64,000 nucleotides of DNA from Syntrophotalea acetylenica. Lineage in GTDB: Bacteria > Desulfobacterota > Desulfuromonadia > Desulfuromonadales > Syntrophotaleaceae. Numbering within the stretch: the first letter of the stretch is position 1; the number at the start of each line of letters is the position of its first letter. Both the position numbers and the translations under genes were made by a program. The stretch lies in the NCBI RefSeq assembly GCF_001888165.1, contig NZ_CP015455.1, positions 2,288,001 to 2,352,000 on the forward strand. Direction: 5' to 3'. Under the pieces are notes generated by a model. It saw only the letters and a list, made by a program, of their open reading frames with translations. It was not told the origin of the DNA and ran no database searches. Below, piece by piece: positions 61,408-64,000 of the stretch.

Positions 61408-61434
61408 GAAAGGGGGCCGCTATAATTGCGGCTC
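61408..61434 (-). terminator. Hairpin after the molybdenum aldehyde oxidoreductase
   Basis: Minus strand GGGG-A-GCCGC, AATTATA loop, GCGGC-CCCC, then TTTCGTT. One bulged base and a weak T-tract. Confidence 0.5.
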
Positions 61435-61485
61435 CCCTTCCGCCTTTTTATCTGCCAAAAGTGCCTAGTTCTTCTGCATCATATC

Positions 61486-64000
61486 CTACAGAGCCATCCC
61501 GGGCCCGGCGGCTTCAACCGGATGTTCTGCGATATAATCAAGCTCTTCAAACAGGCCAGATCCAAGGAAGAATTTTTCAGGTTTGATTTCTTTTCCTTGA
61601 GCTTTAGCATTCATGGCCTCCTTAACCTTATCAGGTGTGGCCGGCAAACTATATATCCGTACTCCAACTGCTTTGTTGATTGCATTCAGTATTGCAGACT
61701 GAGTTGCAGACTGGAATACTTCACAGCAGCCCACCGAACCCTGTGCAGCAGTTTTTCTGGGTATTGGATTTTCAACACTTTCAGCCGTCATATTATCCGG
61801 AATATCGGCCGCAAAACGAAATCCACACTTAACCAGACTATCGTAATCCTTATTGTCAATATAGTTTTCCGATAGAGCCCAACCAATTGAATGCATCATT
61901 GATCCATATGCCTGACCATCAACAGCCTGCACACTTCCAACTTCACCAATGTCGTAGACCATTCTTACGCCAAGGACTGTAGTTTTGCCGGTGGAAACTT
62001 CAACTTCAACCTCTGCAAGAAACATTGCATAGTTGTGTTCGGGGGTTGGGTCACCGGCTCCGGTATTGGGATCAAGATCAATTGTAATATCTGTTGTGTC
62101 AAACACACCGAGATATTTTGTCGGTATGTCTTCAGCAACCATTTCATCGTAGGTGCGGAAGGTGCCATCCGGTTTACGCATTGCCTCGAGCAGCTGTTTT
62201 GCAGCATCCTTTGTTGCATTTCCAGCCATATAATGTGAACGGTTTGCGCCTGCAGGCCCTGTTATAGGACAAGTTTTGGTATCACACCTGATTATTTTGA
62301 TTTGAGTATAATTGAGGTTGAGCTCTCTCAAGGCTTCATGCGTATGAACCAATGTGCCTACGTCAGCTCCCTGCCCCTGGTCTTCCCATCCGTTCCAGTG
62401 AGTAATTGTTCCGTCTGGATTGAGTTCAAGGGCAACCTCTGCATGGTCATTGGGGTTCCCGGTAATGTTGTATCCGCCAATAGCGATACCGACACCACGT
62501 TTCTTCTCGGGAGAGTCTTCCTTCTTGGCCCTGGCTACCGCCTCATTATAATAAAGACGCATTTTTTTCATGATTGCTTCATATGCGTACTCTTTATAAG
62601 GATAGCTGTTGATATTCAGGTCTCCGGGTCTTGCGATATTGATCCACCTGAATTCGAAAGGATCAATCCCGGCTTTTTCTGCCAACATATCAACCATTGA
62701 TTCGGACATGGTCATTGCCTGAGAGTTGCCGAATGATCGGTAAGCCGTACCGTATGTCTGATTTGAAGCACCGCAGCGGGCAATAGCTCTGGCATTCGGT
62801 ATGTTATAGCCGTATCCTGCAAAACGGATAGCTTTGGAGGTAAGAACATCGCCCAGTTCTGAATAGGCACCGTGATCATATGCAAAATCAAACTCAAAAC
62901 CGGTGATTTTCCCATCCTTATTACATCCGAGCCGTGCATTTGAATATGAAGCTGCACGCTTGCCGGTATATGCATTGTGCTCAGCATAGCTCATGGTCAA
63001 CGTTACAGGTTTTCCGTCGAGCGCCAAAGTACAAGCAGCTGCGAGAGCTGTGCTGGCAGGTGAAAGAGCATAGCCGAAGCTTGCTCCAACCGGGTTTTCA
63101 ATTACCCTTAAATTCCCTTCTGGGATCCCAAGTCCGGGACAAAGCATGATAAGTGCAAGAACCTGCGCAAGGTTTTTGTTGTGAACGGTAACCATTCCAT
63201 CCTCATCTATATAAGCCTGGGTAACCTCAGGCTCAATGACGAGATGCGGTTGGCTTGTAGTCTGAAAGCTTCCTTCTACAACATAATCGGATTTATCAAG
63301 TACCTCACGGGTGTCTTCACCTTTGAGTAGAGGCATTGTCAGATACATATTCGGAACTCCCGGGTGTATTTCGGCTGCTCCCGGTGCAACTGCTTCCAGA
63401 TAGCTCATGTAAACAGGCAACTCTTCAAGATCAAGTTTGACCCTTTTAGCTGCAGAACGTGCCTGATCTTCGGTTTCTGCCGCTACAACAGCAACAACAT
63501 CACCATATCGAAATACTTTTTCGTCAGCAATGATGGGACGGTCAATCCCATTAAATTTTGCACGCGGATGACCCAATGGGAACATAATTCTGTTGGTTCC
63601 CTTTATGTCTTTGGCGGTGATTACTTTAACAACGCCAGGCATTTTTTCCGCCTCTGAAGTGTCGATCCCCTTTATGTTGGCATGATTCACCCCAGGCTGC
63701 ACGATTGCCAAATGAAGTGTTCCGGGAGGCATTTTAAGCGCAACATCATCACCATAGTCGCAAGTACCTGTAACCTTGGCAAGCGCGGCGGGACGCGGTA
63801 CATTCGTTCCATAAATACGCCCGTCCTCAGGTACTTTGTACGTGATATCGTTCATTGTTTTTTCACCGCGCATAACTTTAGCGGCTTCCATTACGGCATC
63901 TACGAGCTGCTTGTATCCTGTGCAACGGCATGCATTCCTGTTTTTTGTGAACCAATCACGTACTTTTTCCCTGGTCGGGTTCAGGTTCTCTTGCAAAAGC
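61486..64000 (-). CDS. mop: Molybdenum aldehyde oxidoreductase (xanthine-oxidase family), 3' part
   Basis: About 837 residues; the gene starts right of the window. The visible N-terminus holds the end of the [2Fe-2S] part (NACRCTGYKQLVDAVMEAAK), followed directly by the molybdopterin domains as in the single-chain aldehyde oxidoreductase of Desulfovibrio gigas. Segments GTCDYGDDVALKMPPGTLHL, HWNGWEDQGQGADVGTLVHT and the catalytic Glu in GSVGCCEVFQSATQSAI fit the family. Roughly 120 N-terminal residues with the first Fe-S cluster are missing. It oxidises aldehydes to acids with water, passing electrons to Fe-S proteins. Carbon use differs from neighbours in its lower GC. Confidence 0.9.
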   Translation of the reverse strand, partial: LLQENLNPTREKVRDWFTKNRNACRCTGYKQLVDAVMEAAKVMRGEKTMNDITYKVPEDGRIYGTNVPRPAALAKVTGTCDYGDDVALKMPPGTLHLAIVQPGVNHANIKGIDTSEAEKMPGVVKVITAKDIKGTNRIMFPLGHPRAKFNGIDRPIIADEKVFRYGDVVAVVAAETEDQARSAAKRVKLDLEELPVYMSYLEAVAPGAAEIHPGVPNMYLTMPLLKGEDTREVLDKSDYVVEGSFQTTSQPHLVIEPEVTQAYIDEDGMVTVHNKNLAQVLALIMLCPGLGIPEGNLRVIENPVGASFGYALSPASTALAAACTLALDGKPVTLTMSYAEHNAYTGKRAASYSNARLGCNKDGKITGFEFDFAYDHGAYSELGDVLTSKAIRFAGYGYNIPNARAIARCGASNQTYGTAYRSFGNSQAMTMSESMVDMLAEKAGIDPFEFRWINIARPGDLNINSYPYKEYAYEAIMKKMRLYYNEAVARAKKEDSPEKKRGVGIAIGGYNITGNPNDHAEVALELNPDGTITHWNGWEDQGQGADVGTLVHTHEALRELNLNYTQIKIIRCDTKTCPITGPAGANRSHYMAGNATKDAAKQLLEAMRKPDGTFRTYDEMVAEDIPTKYLGVFDTTDITIDLDPNTGAGDPTPEHNYAMFLAEVEVEVSTGKTTVLGVRMVYDIGEVGSVQAVDGQAYGSMMHSIGWALSENYIDNKDYDSLVKCGFRFAADIPDNMTAESVENPIPRKTAAQGSVGCCEVFQSATQSAILNAINKAVGVRIYSLPATPDKVKEAMNAKAQGKEIKPEKFFLGSGLFEELDYIAEHPVEAAGPGMAL

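Larger units (their letters stand above)
60575..61485. other. Intergenic region between the porin and the molybdenum enzyme
   Basis: About 910 bp. Short frames on both strands (for example + 60852-61088 and - 60673-60927) lack family features. It contains the -24/-12-like site at 61120-61135 and a hairpin at 61408-61434. Confidence 0.45.

Noticed and set aside
1-64000. CRISPR arrays
   Set aside because: No regularly spaced direct repeats were seen; the only recurring non-coding unit is the leader family, which sits before genes.

Overview
The window looks like a chromosomal segment of an anaerobic deltaproteobacterium of the Desulfuromonas/Pelobacter (Syntrophotalea) type that carries a large mobile island. 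This is inferred from the gene content: a tungsten-type aldehyde ferredoxin oxidoreductase, an iron alcohol dehydrogenase, a CoA-acylating aldehyde dehydrogenase with phosphotransacylase and butyrate kinase, a Desulfovibrio-type molybdenum aldehyde oxidoreductase, and several sigma-54 activators with matching -24/-12 promoters. No rRNA or other marker gene is present to fix the species.

Layout. (1) 1-1560: end of pabB, pabC, and a tRNA-Leu(CAA) with its terminator. (2) 1.7-7.7 kb: left part of an island next to the tRNA, with a broken integrase remnant, an intact P4-type integrase, an AlpA-like regulator, an XRE repressor whose operator overlaps its start codon, a gene broken by a frameshift and an IS3 element, and a truncated DUF932-like gene. 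(3) 7.56-16.64 kb, minus strand: a restriction island with a double HARE-HTH Mrr nuclease, a YgjP-like metallopeptidase, HsdR, HsdS, HsdM and a small HTH protein. (4) 16.86-23.9 kb: a partial F/SXT-like conjugation module (lytic transglycosylase, a NusA-like protein, coupling ATPase, MOBH-type HD relaxase, TraF, TraH). It lacks the pilus-assembly ATPase and most core channel genes. (5) 24.3-33.7 kb: an SXT-like DNA-processing block (ssb, bet, Cas4-like exonuclease, CobS-like AAA+ ATPase, WGR-like protein, DUF3150, VWA protein, a 52-residue NrdD-tail-like protein, radC). Most genes here are preceded by a structured leader with alternative hairpins and a strand able to pair with the Shine-Dalgarno region. 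(6) 33.8-44.1 kb: a two-component sigma-54 system whose response regulator is frameshifted, AFOR, Fe-alcohol dehydrogenase and two paralogous outer-membrane proteins. (7) 44.8-50.6 kb: further accessory genes ending in an ATPase / nuclease-like / tyrosine-recombinase operon and a thermonuclease. (8) 51.4-52.8 kb: a dead IS4-family element with a clear 9-bp target duplication. (9) 52.8-64 kb: butyrate kinase, phosphotransacylase and aldehyde dehydrogenase in one operon, a divergent sigma-54 activator, an alginate-export-type porin, and the molybdenum aldehyde oxidoreductase running off the right edge.

How it works together. The metabolic genes outline oxidation of an alcohol to an aldehyde. 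The aldehyde can then go either to acyl-CoA, acyl-phosphate and acid with ATP formation, or directly to the acid through W- or Mo-enzymes. Three strong -24/-12 sites (before AFOR, alcohol dehydrogenase and butyrate kinase) and a fourth far upstream of the porin suggest one sigma-54 regulon. The mobile part carries restriction, recombination and conjugation functions. Its DNA-processing genes seem to share one RNA-level control element, which is the most interesting signal in the window.
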